A DNA stretch of 64,000 nt from Pseudomonas izuensis (GCF_009861505.1 NZ_WTFT01000011.1:62001-126000); one strand, 5' to 3'. Positions 45,194 to 54,636 are shown, numbered from the stretch's first letter. Made by a program: numbers and translations. Notes: a model not told the origin generated them from the sequence alone.

Positions 45194-46702
45194 ATGGGCA
45201 GGTCCAGTGATTTTTTCGTCAAAGAACTCGGCAGACGCCAGGTCTGGCTGTTTTTTCTGCTCGCGACGTTTGTGTATGTCGTGCCGCTGATCCTCGCGGA
45301 CTATCCCTACATCGATGATAACTGGCGCTCGCTCTCGGCCGGCATGGCCTGGGCAGAGCAGGGGCGAGTGTTCGCCGAGTTGTTCTACAACGCACTGACC
45401 TTCAGCAATGGCGCGCCGAATATCTTTCCCTTGCCGTTGTTGATCGCCACCCTGGCCATGTCCTCGGCATTGACTAGCCTGACGTTTCATTACTATCGCC
45501 AGCCGACCATCGTTGGCTGCCTGGTGCTGTTGCCACTCTGGTACAACCCGTTCTTCCTGCAAAACCTGTCCTACCAATACGACGGCGCACCCATGGCCTT
45601 GAGTCTGGTGGCGGTGATCTACGCCATCACCTTTCGCCACCCTTCGCGCAACGTGCAATGGCTGGTGCCTTCGTTTCTGATTGCGCTGGCGCTGGGGTTG
45701 TATCAGATCAGCCTGAATGTGTTTCTCGGGCTTTGTTGTCTTGAGTTGCTCAGGGCTGCCGACGACAAAATGCCTTGGCCGCAGTGGGGCGCCCTGATTG
45801 GCTGGAAGTTTGCCCAAGTGGCGCTGGGCTGGCTGATTTACGGCGTTACGGCCTATCCGTTCATGGGGAACAATCGCACCTTGTTGCTCAACCTGTCGGC
45901 CCGGCCCTTGCTGCAAATCGACGTCAACATTGGCCGGGTCCTGGAAAAAGTCGTGCTGCTGTTCCATGGCGGATTTGCCTGGGTGTTCGCCGGGCTATTG
46001 CTGTGTGCCATTGCGGGGGCGGTTCACCTGGGGAGGAACGTCGCCCGACGCCAGGAAAGCGGGCCGAAGCGAGTGTTGATCGGCCTGCTGTGCGGGCTGA
46101 CAGTGCCGGTGGTGATGCTGCTGGTATCGGGTGTGGCACTGATCTTTCGAGACTTCAACGAAGGTGCCAGAACCCTGATGGGTTTTGCGGTGTTGCTGGT
46201 GCTGCTGTTCTATCTGAGCCATCTGGCGCTGGCGTCCGTGCATGAGCGATTGCCGCTGCTGTTGCTGGTGCCTTTGGTGGCAATGCTCTCGCTGTCGTTT
46301 GCCTATGGCCGGGTGCTGACGATGCAGAAGACCTTCGCCACCAGCGCGCTGTACAGCCTTGAGCGCGATATCAGCAGTCATCCCGCCTTGCGCGAGGCCA
46401 AGCGCATTTACATGTCGGTGACCTATTCCGATCACTGGTTGCTGGGGGCCGCCGGCTCATTCAAGCAGATGCCGGTGTTGCACTATCTACTGAACATCGA
46501 CTTTTACATGCTGGCGGAAAACCTGCCCAAGGTGGGCATTTCCAACGTGGTGGCGGAACGGGAGCGGCGCAATGCGACGCGGGTGGGGTATCAGCATTTC
46601 ACGCCGCTGGTGGAGAGCCCGTTTTACCGGATATACCTCCTGGGCGATTACGGTTTTATCGTCATGAAAGAACCGGCCCCGATCAAATCGCTTTCCTGGT
46701 AA
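45194..46702 (+). CDS. gtrC: GtrC-like polytopic glucosyltransferase (Glucos_trans_II family)
   Basis: A 502-residue protein with about ten membrane helices. The early loop has YPYIDDNWRS, containing the acidic pair expected of GT-C enzymes, and LSYQYDGAPMALSL follows, both characteristic of the glucosyltransferase family that includes Shigella phage GtrII. Such enzymes move glucose from the lipid carrier to a specific sugar of the O-antigen or another periplasmic glycan. The start lies one base after the gtrB stop. As in phage serotype-conversion cassettes, this third gene decides acceptor specificity, which cannot be read from sequence. Confidence 0.83.
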   Translation: MGRSSDFFVKELGRRQVWLFFLLATFVYVVPLILADYPYIDDNWRSLSAGMAWAEQGRVFAELFYNALTFSNGAPNIFPLPLLIATLAMSSALTSLTFHYYRQPTIVGCLVLLPLWYNPFFLQNLSYQYDGAPMALSLVAVIYAITFRHPSRNVQWLVPSFLIALALGLYQISLNVFLGLCCLELLRAADDKMPWPQWGALIGWKFAQVALGWLIYGVTAYPFMGNNRTLLLNLSARPLLQIDVNIGRVLEKVVLLFHGGFAWVFAGLLLCAIAGAVHLGRNVARRQESGPKRVLIGLLCGLTVPVVMLLVSGVALIFRDFNEGARTLMGFAVLLVLLFYLSHLALASVHERLPLLLLVPLVAMLSLSFAYGRVLTMQKTFATSALYSLERDISSHPALREAKRIYMSVTYSDHWLLGAAGSFKQMPVLHYLLNIDFYMLAENLPKVGISNVVAERERRNATRVGYQHFTPLVESPFYRIYLLGDYGFIVMKEPAPIKSLSW

Positions 46703-46726
46703 AGCGTTATGCCGGGGCCGTCAGCG

Positions 46727-48346
46727 TCAGGCAGCCGCCACTTCGTTAGGCTCGAAACTGTCGGCCCGCGCCATCTGCCACATCCGCGAATAGAACTCGC
46801 CGTTCACTTCCCCGGTCAGCAACTCGCCGGGTTTGAGGAACACATGCAGTTGCGAGAACAGTTTGATCTCGGTGGCCGACATGCGCCGCACCAGGTGCTT
46901 GGCCGACAACTGTGATGGATGCTCAAGGCCGGCGGCGGCGAGCATTTCGGCCAGGCCCTTGAGGGTGTTGCGGTGGAAGTTGTAGACCCGCTGGGCCTTG
47001 TCCGGCACCACCAGCGCCCGCTGGCGCAGGGTGTCCTGGGTGGCGACACCGGTCGGGCATTTGTTGGTGTGGCAGCTCTGCGACTGGATGCAGCCGATGG
47101 CGAACATGAAGCCCCGCGCCGAGTTGGCCCAGTCGGCACCGATGGCCAGGACGCTGGCGATGTCGAAGGCACTGACGATCTTGCCGCTGGCGCCGAGTTT
47201 GATTTTGTCTCGCAGGTTCAGGCCCACCAGGGTGTTGTGCACGAACAGCAAGCCTTCGCGCATCGGCACGCCGATGTGGTCGGTGAACTCCACGGGCGCG
47301 GCGCCGGTGCCGCCTTCCTTGCCATCGACCACGATGAAATCCGGGAGGATGCCGGTTTCCAGCATGGCCTTGGCGATGCCCATGAACTCCCACGGATGGC
47401 CGAGGCAGAATTTGAAGCCCACCGGTTTGCCACCGGACAGCTCACGCAACTGCTGGATGAAATGCATCATCTCGATCGGCGTGGAAAACGCGGTATGGCG
47501 TGACGGCGAGATGCAGTCCTCGCCCATGCTGATACCGCGGGTGTCGGCGATTTCCTGGGTGACCTTGTGTTTGGGCAGGATGCCGCCATGGCCAGGCTTG
47601 GCGCCCTGGCTCATCTTGATTTCGATCATTCGCACTTGCGGCGTTCGGGCCTGCGCGGCGAAGCGTTCCGGGTCGAAGCGCCCGTCGGCGGTACGGCAAC
47701 CGAAATAGCCGCTACCCAGTTCCCAGGTCAGGTCGCCACCGTGTTCCCGGTGATAGGGGCTGATGCTGCCTTCACCGGTGTCGTGGGCGAAGTTGCCGAG
47801 TTTGGCGCCCTGGTTCAACGCACGGATGGCGTTGGCGCTGAGGGAACCGAAACTCATGGCGGAAATGTTGAACACCGACGCGGAATACGGTTGGGTGCAT
47901 TGCGGGCCACCGACCGTGACCCGGAAACCGCTCGGATCGCTCAACGGCGCCGGGCGCATCGAATGGCCGATGAATTCGAAACCCGACTGATACACGTCGA
48001 TCAAGGTGCCGAAAGGCTTGTCGGCGCTTTCATTCTTGGCCCGGGAATAGACCAGCGAACGCTGGGCCCGGGAAAAGGGCAGGGCATCGCTGTCGGATTC
48101 GAGCAGGTACTGTCGGATTTCCGGGCGAATGGCTTCGACCAGATAGCGAATGTTGCCCAGGATCGGGTAATTGCGCCGCACCGCGTGGGGGCTTTGCAAC
48201 AAGTCGCCAATGCCGATCAGGCTGAGGACAGCGGTGACGGCGGTGATTGGCCAGAGCCAGTCGTGTTCGAGGAAGGGCAGGCTGGCGAGGGTGAATATTA
48301 CGCAGACGGCAAAGAAGGCGTAGCGGCTCAGGAGTGACAGGCTCAT
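46727..48346 (-). CDS. FMN-binding glutamate synthase family protein
   Basis: A 539-residue protein with two N-terminal membrane helices (about residues 5-45) and the FMN/3Fe-4S domain of the glutamate synthase large subunit: FNISAMSFGSLSANAIRALNQGA in pieces (ISAMSFGSLS), KMSQGAKPGHGG, VDGKEGGTGAAP, and the Fe-S cysteines in CIQSQSCHTNKCPTG. It lacks the amidotransferase domain, so it is not a conventional GltB. Its substrate and physiological role are unknown to me. It is convergent with gtrC, 24 bases away. Confidence 0.88.
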   Translation of the reverse strand: MSLSLLSRYAFFAVCVIFTLASLPFLEHDWLWPITAVTAVLSLIGIGDLLQSPHAVRRNYPILGNIRYLVEAIRPEIRQYLLESDSDALPFSRAQRSLVYSRAKNESADKPFGTLIDVYQSGFEFIGHSMRPAPLSDPSGFRVTVGGPQCTQPYSASVFNISAMSFGSLSANAIRALNQGAKLGNFAHDTGEGSISPYHREHGGDLTWELGSGYFGCRTADGRFDPERFAAQARTPQVRMIEIKMSQGAKPGHGGILPKHKVTQEIADTRGISMGEDCISPSRHTAFSTPIEMMHFIQQLRELSGGKPVGFKFCLGHPWEFMGIAKAMLETGILPDFIVVDGKEGGTGAAPVEFTDHIGVPMREGLLFVHNTLVGLNLRDKIKLGASGKIVSAFDIASVLAIGADWANSARGFMFAIGCIQSQSCHTNKCPTGVATQDTLRQRALVVPDKAQRVYNFHRNTLKGLAEMLAAAGLEHPSQLSAKHLVRRMSATEIKLFSQLHVFLKPGELLTGEVNGEFYSRMWQMARADSFEPNEVAAA

Positions 48347-48391
48347 ACGGTTTCCTTGGGTTCGGACTCAAATTTTGGCTAAACGCAAATC

Positions 48392-48483
48392 ACTGTGGGA
48401 GCGAGCCTGCTCGCGAAGGCGTCGGTTCAGTCGACACGATGTTGAATGAAATACCGCATTCGCGAGCAGGCTCGCTCCCACAG
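48392..48483. repeat. REPIN, GAGCGAGCCTGCTCGCGA type
   Basis: An inverted doublet from CTGTGGGAGCGAGCCTGCTC to GAGCAGGCTCGCTCCCACAG, with a spacer unlike the long conserved type. Confidence 0.88.
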
Positions 48484-48503
48484 AAAAGCGCATCAGCGCT
48501 ACA

Positions 48504-49304
48504 TCAGGCATTCTGTGCCTGGAGAAATATCGAAAACAGCTCGGACTGGGACTTGATCCCCAGCTTGCTGTACATGTGTTTCTTATGGACTTTCACGGTT
48601 TCGATGGAGATTTCCAGCTTGCGGGCGATTTCCTTGCTCGAGCAGCCGCTGAGCATCAAACGCCCGACATCCAGCTCCCGGGCGGTCAATTGCGCGCCCT
48701 TGAGTTGTTGCACCGACGCTTCCAGCTGCACCCGCCAATCCCCTTGCACCGGGGCGGGCGCCAGGGCCACCACTTCGTTGATCTCGTAGGGCAATCGCTG
48801 GCGCAACAAGCCCAGCACCCACGGCGCAATCAGCGACAGCAAGGCGATCTGCCCGGCGCTGAAGCGCTGCTTGCTGCCCAATGACAGGCACAGCGTGCGG
48901 TCGCCTTCGAGCTGACAATTAAACTGGATTTCATCGGCCACGACATTCACACGAAAGTATCGTTGATAGTATTCCGTGAGTTCGAAATGTTCCGGGGCCA
49001 CTTCCGATAAACGGTACAAGCCGGTGCGCGATTGCTCGCGGCAGGCGATGTAGAAGGGGTCGAGCAGGTACAACCCGCGCAGGTAGTCCTGGAACAACGG
49101 GTCGGGGCCACCGTCCTCGCCGGGGCATTCGGCGAACACTTGCGGGTGCTGGTCGGCGCTGAACAGCAGCGCTACCCAGCTATCACAGGGCACGTACTGG
49201 TCCAGCAGCCGCACCAGCTGCGTCCAGAAATTGGGCTTGTCCAGGGCATCGATCAATTGCCCGACCGAACGGTGCCAGGCGATGTCGTCCAACGAGAGTG
49301 TCAT
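48504..49304 (-). CDS. LuxR family transcriptional regulator
   Basis: A 266-residue regulator with a C-terminal LuxR helix-turn-helix (LTARELDVGRLMLSGCSSKE, then IARKLEISIETVKVHKKHMY in the recognition part). The N-terminal 180 residues look like a GAF/PAS-type sensing region, with no receiver aspartate and no clear acyl-homoserine-lactone signature, so it is not an obvious quorum regulator. It is divergent from the nitrilase-family gene across a 119-base gap, and so probably controls it and perhaps the downstream permease. Confidence 0.85.
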   Translation of the reverse strand: MTLSLDDIAWHRSVGQLIDALDKPNFWTQLVRLLDQYVPCDSWVALLFSADQHPQVFAECPGEDGGPDPLFQDYLRGLYLLDPFYIACREQSRTGLYRLSEVAPEHFELTEYYQRYFRVNVVADEIQFNCQLEGDRTLCLSLGSKQRFSAGQIALLSLIAPWVLGLLRQRLPYEINEVVALAPAPVQGDWRVQLEASVQQLKGAQLTARELDVGRLMLSGCSSKEIARKLEISIETVKVHKKHMYSKLGIKSQSELFSIFLQAQNA

Positions 49305-49423
49305 GCATCTACCCCTATCGTGTTACCCCAGCGGCGTGATTTCCCGGCCGCTTGCTTGCTGCGCATACTGGCGCACAGACAGCGACCGGGCAATCTTTCC
49401 GGCGTTCAGAACAAGGACTCCCC

Positions 49424-50245
49424 ATGAAAGTCGAACTCGCCCAATTGGCGGGCCGTGACAATGACACGGCTTACAACCTCGAACGCGCCCTGGCAGCGAT
49501 CAACGCCTGTGCTGCCGACACGCAGCTGATCATGTTTCCGGAAAGCCACTTGATGGGTTTCCCTTCGGCCGAATCCGTGGCCGACGTCGCCGAACCGCTG
49601 GACGGCCCGACCGTCAGCGCGATTGTCGCCGCCGCCCGTGAGCGCGAGATTGCCGTGGTCATCGGCACCGCCGAAAACGACAACGGCCGTTTCTACAACA
49701 CCACGCTGTTGATCACCCCGGAAGGTATCGCGCTCAAGTACCGCAAAACGCATTTGTGGGCCTCGGATCGCGGCGTCTATGAAGCCGGCGATCGCTACGC
49801 CACTTGCCTGTGGAACGGCGTACGCGTCGGCCTGCTGATTTGCTACGACATCGAATTCCCCGAAACCGCCCGCGCCCTGGCGCAATTGGGCGCCGAGTTG
49901 CTGCTGGTGACCAACGGCAATATGGACCCCTACGGCCCGACCCACCGCACCGCAATCATGGCCCGTGCCCAGGAAAACCAGGCGTTTGCGCTGATGGTCA
50001 ACCGGGTGGAAGAGGGCGATGGCGGGCTGCTGTTCGCTGGCGGCAGTGCGCTGGTCGATCCGCTGGGCGCGCTGCTGTTCGAAGCCGGTCGCTATGAAGG
50101 GCAGTTTGAGGTGGAGCTGGACCTGAACCGGCTGACGGCGGCGCGCCAGGATTATCGGTATCTGGATGATCAGCGGCTGAAGTTGCCCGGTGAATTGATT
50201 GAGCATGCTGGTGGATTGCGGGAATTGATGATTCCTGCGCGTTGA
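49424..50245 (+). CDS. Carbon-nitrogen hydrolase (nitrilase superfamily)
   Basis: A 273-residue enzyme with the Glu-Lys-Cys triad: Glu in FPESHLMGFP, Lys in YRKTHLW and Cys in LICYDIEFPE. Members hydrolyse amides, N-carbamoyl amines or nitriles. The Ser/His-rich first motif and overall length fit the amidase/carbamoylase branches better than true nitrilases, but the substrate is unknown. ATG 49424 follows AAGGACTCCCC. The APC permease downstream suggests catabolism of an amine- or amide-containing compound. Confidence 0.86.
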   Translation: MKVELAQLAGRDNDTAYNLERALAAINACAADTQLIMFPESHLMGFPSAESVADVAEPLDGPTVSAIVAAAREREIAVVIGTAENDNGRFYNTTLLITPEGIALKYRKTHLWASDRGVYEAGDRYATCLWNGVRVGLLICYDIEFPETARALAQLGAELLLVTNGNMDPYGPTHRTAIMARAQENQAFALMVNRVEEGDGGLLFAGGSALVDPLGALLFEAGRYEGQFEVELDLNRLTAARQDYRYLDDQRLKLPGELIEHAGGLRELMIPAR

Positions 50246-50275
50246 TCCGGAATGTGTGTTGACCGGGCTGGCCCC

Positions 50276-50351
50276 ATCGCTGGCAAGCCAGCTCCCACAG
50301 GGATCTCAGGCGTTCACCAAACCAATGTAGGAGCTGGCTTGCCAGCGAAGA
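50276..50351. repeat. REPIN, GAGCTGGCTTGCCAGC type, outward order
   Basis: TCGCTGGCAAGCCAGCTCCC to GTAGGAGCTGGCTTGCCAGC in the 223-base gap before the permease gene. The rest of the gap is A/C-rich with no obvious promoter box. Confidence 0.88.
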
Positions 50352-50468
50352 GGCCCGGATAAACACCACACATCTTTACCCAATCACCCAAACAACAAAG
50401 CAACACCCGAAAACCCTGCGCCGAACTCGGCTCTGCCATAAATCCAATAACAACCGGAGTAGTCGCTC

Positions 50469-51794
50469 ATGGCTCGTTTGCAACGCACCCTGTCATTAGG
50501 GTCGGTGGTGCTGTTCGGCATCGCCTACATGACGCCGATCATTGTGCTCGGCACCTTTGGCATCCTCGCCCAATCCACCGCCGGCATGGTGCCTGCCGCT
50601 TACCTCGCGGCGCTGGTGGCGATGTTCTTCACGGCCATGAGCTACGGACGCATGGCCTCAGCCTTCCCGGTCGCCGGTTCCGCCTACAGCTACGTGCGCA
50701 AGGCCATCAGCCCGAAACTCGGCTTCATCGCCGGCTGGGCGGTGCTGCTCGATTACCTGTTCCTGCCGATGGCGATCTGGCTGATCGGCGCGGCCTACCT
50801 CAACTCGGCGTTCCCGGCAGTACCGCAGTGGGTCTGGGTGCTGGCGTTCATCGGCATCACCAGCGCCATCAACATCGTCGGCCTGAAACTGGCCAACGGT
50901 ATCAACGCGCTGCTGATGCTGGTGCAGTTCCTGGTGTTGATCGCCTTCGTGGCGCTGTGCGTGCACTACGTCGCCGGCGATGCGAGCGTGCCGCTGTGGT
51001 CGGTCAAACCGTTCTTCAACGGCGACATGCAGATGCCGTTGATCATGAGCGGCGCGGCCATCGCCTGTTATTCATTCCTCGGTTTTGACGCGGTCAGCAC
51101 TCTGACCGAAGAAACCCGCGACCCACGCCGCACCATTCCACGGGCAATCATGCTGATCACCCTGATCGGCGGGCTGATTTTCGTTGGCGTGTCGTACTTC
51201 GTGCAGATCGCCCATCCGTCGTTCCAGTTCGACAATGTTGACTCGGCGGCCTATGAGATTGCCCGCAACATCGGCGGCGACCTGTTCGTCTCGATCTTCC
51301 TCATCGGCCTGATCGTCGGCCAGTTCGCCTCGGGCCTGTCGGCCCAGGCCAGCGGTTCGCGTCTGCTGTACGCCATGGGCCGCGACGGCGTGTTGCCGAA
51401 GTCGTTTTTCGGCACCTTGCACGAACGCTTCGGCACACCGATCAACAGTATCCTGCTGTGCGCCGTCGTGGCCTTGCTGGCACTGAAACTCGACGTCACC
51501 ACCTCGACCTCGTTCATCAACTTCGGCGCGTTCCTGGCCTTTAGCCTGGTGAACCTGTCGGTGATCTTCCATTACTGGATCGGCGGCAAAAAGAAAGGAC
51601 TGCGCGAGCTGGTGCTGTTCCTGGTTTTCCCGTTCATCGGGCTGGTGGCGGACCTGTGGCTGATGGTCAGTCTCGATCACCTGGCGATCTACCTCGGCCT
51701 GAGCTGGCTGACGATTGGCGTGGTGTACCTGGCGGTGCTGACCGGCGGTTTCCGTCGCCAGCCGCCGGAGATGGATTTCCAGGAAGCGACCTAA
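50469..51794 (+). CDS. APC family permease, amino acid/polyamine type (PuuP-like)
   Basis: A 441-residue inner-membrane transporter with 12 predicted helices. It starts LQRTLSLGSVVLFGIAYMTP and has SYGRMASAFPVAGSAYSYVR (helix 2 to 3), a SFLGFDAVSTLTEET motif in helix 6 and GQFASGLSAQASGSRLLYAM. This resembles the putrescine importer PuuP and related amine permeases. The ATG at 50469 follows CCGGAGTAGTCGCTC with a good ribosome site. Substrate by family only. Confidence 0.85.
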   Translation: MARLQRTLSLGSVVLFGIAYMTPIIVLGTFGILAQSTAGMVPAAYLAALVAMFFTAMSYGRMASAFPVAGSAYSYVRKAISPKLGFIAGWAVLLDYLFLPMAIWLIGAAYLNSAFPAVPQWVWVLAFIGITSAINIVGLKLANGINALLMLVQFLVLIAFVALCVHYVAGDASVPLWSVKPFFNGDMQMPLIMSGAAIACYSFLGFDAVSTLTEETRDPRRTIPRAIMLITLIGGLIFVGVSYFVQIAHPSFQFDNVDSAAYEIARNIGGDLFVSIFLIGLIVGQFASGLSAQASGSRLLYAMGRDGVLPKSFFGTLHERFGTPINSILLCAVVALLALKLDVTTSTSFINFGAFLAFSLVNLSVIFHYWIGGKKKGLRELVLFLVFPFIGLVADLWLMVSLDHLAIYLGLSWLTIGVVYLAVLTGGFRRQPPEMDFQEAT

Positions 51795-51816
51795 TCGAGC
51801 TACCGGCTGCGATCTA

Positions 51817-51919
51817 CTGTGGGAGCGAGCCTGCTCGCGAAAAACGCCTGGACAACGCGATCATTCAGAAAGGGCGCGTTATCGTTGACGTCCATCGCGA
51901 GCAGGCTCGCTCCCACAGG
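51817..51919. repeat. REPIN with conserved long spacer
   Basis: A 103-bp element; its right half GCGTTATCGTTGACGTCCAT matches the shared spacer, while the left half has AACGCCTGGACAACGCGATC and is more divergent. Ends are CTGTGGGAGCGAGCC and complement. Confidence 0.88.
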
Positions 51920-51965
51920 GCAGACATGGGATCCTTGCCGCTTTTGAGTCAAAGGTCTTCTGTTC

Positions 51966-52391
51966 ATGTCGATGTCCATCCCTGCACTTATCCACATCGC
52001 CGCCGCCCTGCTGGTCGGTCCTGACGGCCGAACCCTGCTGGTGCGCAAGCGCGGCACCGAGGCTTTCATGCAACCGGGTGGCAAGATCGAAGCTGATGAA
52101 CAACCGGTCAACGCATTGGCCCGGGAGCTGGAGGAAGAGCTGGGGCTGGTCATCGATCCGGCACACGCCACCTTCCTCGGCCAATTCTCGGCGCCCGCCG
52201 CCAACGAGCCGGGGTTTGTCGTAAAGGCCGAGATTTTTCTGCTGACCATCAACTCAGACGTCACCCCCGCAGCCGAGATCGAAGAGGTGATCTGGATCGA
52301 CCCGACCACGGACGGCGATCTGGTCCTGGCGCCATTGACACGGGACCTGATCCTGCCGTTTTATCGGGATTCGCTGACCGCAACCGCCTGA
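51966..52391 (+). CDS. Nudix domain protein, small
   Basis: A 141-residue Nudix hydrolase. The box is intact: GGKIEADEQP then ARELEEELGL. Before it, LLVRKRGTEAFMQPGG recalls MutT-like and nucleotide-diphosphate-cleaving members. The substrate is not predictable. It is first of a + strand run with lysE-like (22 bases after) and GNAT genes. AAAGG near 51951 serves as ribosome site. Confidence 0.85.
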   Translation: MSMSIPALIHIAAALLVGPDGRTLLVRKRGTEAFMQPGGKIEADEQPVNALARELEEELGLVIDPAHATFLGQFSAPAANEPGFVVKAEIFLLTINSDVTPAAEIEEVIWIDPTTDGDLVLAPLTRDLILPFYRDSLTATA

Positions 52392-52413
52392 TCATTTACG
52401 CAAAGGACTCGCC

Positions 52414-53052
52414 ATGATCCCGCTTCAAGACTTGCTGATATTCGCCGCCGCCGCGTTGCTGATGGTCCTGACGCCGGGACCGAACATGATCTACCTGATC
52501 TCCCGTTCGATCTGCCAGGGCCGCAAGGCCGGCGTCACCTCGTTGCTGGGGGTGGTCGCCGGGTTTTTCGTTCACCTGTTCGCCGCCGCTGCCGGTTTGA
52601 CCGCAGTGTTCCTGGCGGTGCCGATGGCCTATGAAGTGCTGAAGTGGGTTGGCGCGCTCTACCTGTTGTGGTTGGCCTGGCAGGCGGTCAAGCCGGGTGC
52701 GCGGTCGCCGTTCGAGGCCCAGCAATTGCCGCCGGACTCGTCGCGCAAGCTGATCACCATGGGGTTTCTCACCAGCGCCCTGAACCCCAAGATTGCGGTG
52801 TTCTACTTGTCGGTGTTTCCGCAGTTCATCACGCCCGAGCACGGTTCGGTGTTCACCCAAAGCATCGTGCTGGGCCTGACCCAGATCAGCGTCAGTTTCA
52901 GCGTCAATCTGCTGATCGCGCTATTTGCCGCGGGCATTGCCTCATGGTTCGTCAATAACCCGACCTGGCTGGCGCTGCAGCGCTATTTCATGGGCTTCGT
53001 GCTGTCGGCGCTGGCGCTGCGGCTGATGCTTGAACAACGCCGGATGGCCTGA
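52414..53052 (+). CDS. LysE/RhtB family amino acid exporter
   Basis: A 212-residue protein with six helices and the LysE signature PGPNMIYLISRSICQGRKAG near the N-terminus, then GALYLLWLAWQAV and FLTSALNPKIAVFYLSVFPQF. It exports amino acids such as homoserine or threonine; the exact substrate is unknown. The GNAT gene follows after two bases, so these are cotranscribed. Confidence 0.88.
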   Translation: MIPLQDLLIFAAAALLMVLTPGPNMIYLISRSICQGRKAGVTSLLGVVAGFFVHLFAAAAGLTAVFLAVPMAYEVLKWVGALYLLWLAWQAVKPGARSPFEAQQLPPDSSRKLITMGFLTSALNPKIAVFYLSVFPQFITPEHGSVFTQSIVLGLTQISVSFSVNLLIALFAAGIASWFVNNPTWLALQRYFMGFVLSALALRLMLEQRRMA

Positions 53053-53054
53053 AC

Positions 53055-53552
53055 ATGTGGATCGAGCGGCTGGATGCCAGCCATGCACTGGACTATCGGG
53101 CGCTGATGCTCGATGCCTATGACCGGCATCCGCAGGCGTTCACCTCCAGCGTACGCGAGCGCGCGTCCATGCCGCTCCACTGGTGGGAGTCGCGCCTGAG
53201 CGGCAAGCTCGATGTGGTGTTCGGCGCGTTCGAGGAAGGCCGTTTGGCGGGCATTGCCGGGCTGGCCTTCGAGCCCCGGGAAAAGGCCCGGCACAAGGCG
53301 ACGCTTTTTGGCATGTACGTGTCCGCCCACGTGCGCCAGCGGGGCCTCGGTCATCAACTGGTGCAGGCAGTGCTGGCGGAGGCGCGGACGCATACGGAGT
53401 TGCGGCTGATCAAATTGACCGTCACTGCCGGCAACGATGCCGCGTTCAACCTGTACCGGCGTTGCGGCTTCATCCAGTTCGGCCTGGAGCCGATGGCAGT
53501 GCGGGTGGGCGAGGAGTATTTCGACAAAATCCACATGTGGCGCGAGATCTAA
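53055..53552 (+). CDS. GNAT family N-acetyltransferase
   Basis: A 165-residue acetyltransferase with the acetyl-CoA motif A MYVSAHVRQRGLGHQLVQAV and the C-terminal LYRRCGFIQFGLEP. The acceptor is unknown. It begins two bases after the LysE-like stop, and acetylation plus export of the same metabolite is one possibility (inference from position). Confidence 0.87.
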   Translation: MWIERLDASHALDYRALMLDAYDRHPQAFTSSVRERASMPLHWWESRLSGKLDVVFGAFEEGRLAGIAGLAFEPREKARHKATLFGMYVSAHVRQRGLGHQLVQAVLAEARTHTELRLIKLTVTAGNDAAFNLYRRCGFIQFGLEPMAVRVGEEYFDKIHMWREI

Positions 53553-53567
53553 GAGACGTCCAAAGTC

Positions 53568-53662
53568 CCCTGTGGGAGCAAGGCTTGCCCGCGATGAACG
53601 ATAACGCGACCTGTGTGAAAGACCGCGGTGCGCCCATCGCGAGCAAGCTTTGCTCCCACAGG
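53568..53662. repeat. Mixed REP doublet
   Basis: The left arm CTGTGGGAGCAAGGCTTGCC and right arm GAGCAAGCTTTGCTCCCACA differ in their centres. The spacer starts GATGAACGATAACGCG, like the sequence just after the doublet at 57023-57113. Confidence 0.83.
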
Positions 53663-53674
53663 AGAGGTGTGTGG

Positions 53675-54592
53675 CTAGCGAACCGCGCTAACTCCATCCA
53701 GCGTCGAAAACGATGTGTCCTTGGCTGTCAGCAGAAAGTCGCGCATGTACGGCGCATCCAGCATGTCGGCCCGGATCGCCGCATACAGCGTCGCGAACAA
53801 TCCTTTCTCACCCAGGCGCTTGGCCTTCACATAGCCCCGTGAACTGTATTCATGCAGCGCCCAATGGGGCATGCCGCACACGCCGCGGCCGCTGGCCACC
53901 AGTTGCATCATCATCACCGTCAGTTCCGAGGTGCGCACCTGGGCCGGTTCGACGTCGGCGGGCTCAAGGAAGCGAGTGAAGATATCCAGCCGGTCACGTT
54001 CCACCGGGTAGGTAATCAGCGTCTCTGTGAGCAAGTCTTCCGGCACGATGTAGGCCTTGCCCGCCAACCGGTGCTGGTTGGCCACGGCGAGCATCGCTTC
54101 ATAGGTAAATAGCGGTACATAGGTGATCCCCACTAGATCTACCGGATCGGAGGTCACCACCAGGTCCAGATCACCACGGGCCAGGGCCGGCAACGGCGCG
54201 AAAGAGAAACCCGAGGCCAGGTCCAGTTCGACTTCCGGCCAGGCATCGCGGAACTGGTCGATGGTCGGCATCAGCCACTGGAAGCAACTGTGGCATTCGA
54301 TGGCCATGTGCAAACGCCCGGCGGTGCCACCGGCCAGGCGACCGATGTCGCGCTCGGCGGCGCGCAACAGCGGCAGGGTGGCGTCGGCCAGTTGCAGCAG
54401 GCGCAACCCGGCGCTGGTGAAGCGCACCGGTTTGGTCTTGCGTACGAACAGCGGCATCCCCATCCGTTCCTCAAGCTCCTTGAACTGATGGGACAGCGCC
54501 GATTGGGTCAGATGCAGGCGGTCGGCTGCATCCACCAGACTGTCGGCTTCGCGCAAGGCGTGCAGGGTCTTCAAGTGACGGATTTCAAGCAC
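53675..54592 (-). CDS. metR: LysR-type regulator MetR
   Basis: A 305-residue LysR-type activator of methionine genes that responds to homocysteine. The N-terminal helix-turn-helix is EADSLVDAADRLHLTQSALS, followed by HQFKELEERMGMPLFVRKT, and the effector domain has GRLHMAIECHSCFQWLMP, typical of MetR. I take GTG at 54592 as start, giving (M)LEIRHLKTLHALREA as in relatives; the frame to 54628 adds 12 unconserved residues. It is divergent from its usual target metE. Confidence 0.93.
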   Translation of the reverse strand: MLEIRHLKTLHALREADSLVDAADRLHLTQSALSHQFKELEERMGMPLFVRKTKPVRFTSAGLRLLQLADATLPLLRAAERDIGRLAGGTAGRLHMAIECHSCFQWLMPTIDQFRDAWPEVELDLASGFSFAPLPALARGDLDLVVTSDPVDLVGITYVPLFTYEAMLAVANQHRLAGKAYIVPEDLLTETLITYPVERDRLDIFTRFLEPADVEPAQVRTSELTVMMMQLVASGRGVCGMPHWALHEYSSRGYVKAKRLGEKGLFATLYAAIRADMLDAPYMRDFLLTAKDTSFSTLDGVSAVR

Positions 54593-54636
54593 CGTAGGGG
54601 CTCCATGAGGAAAACTTGTGATCAACACGAAAAGGT

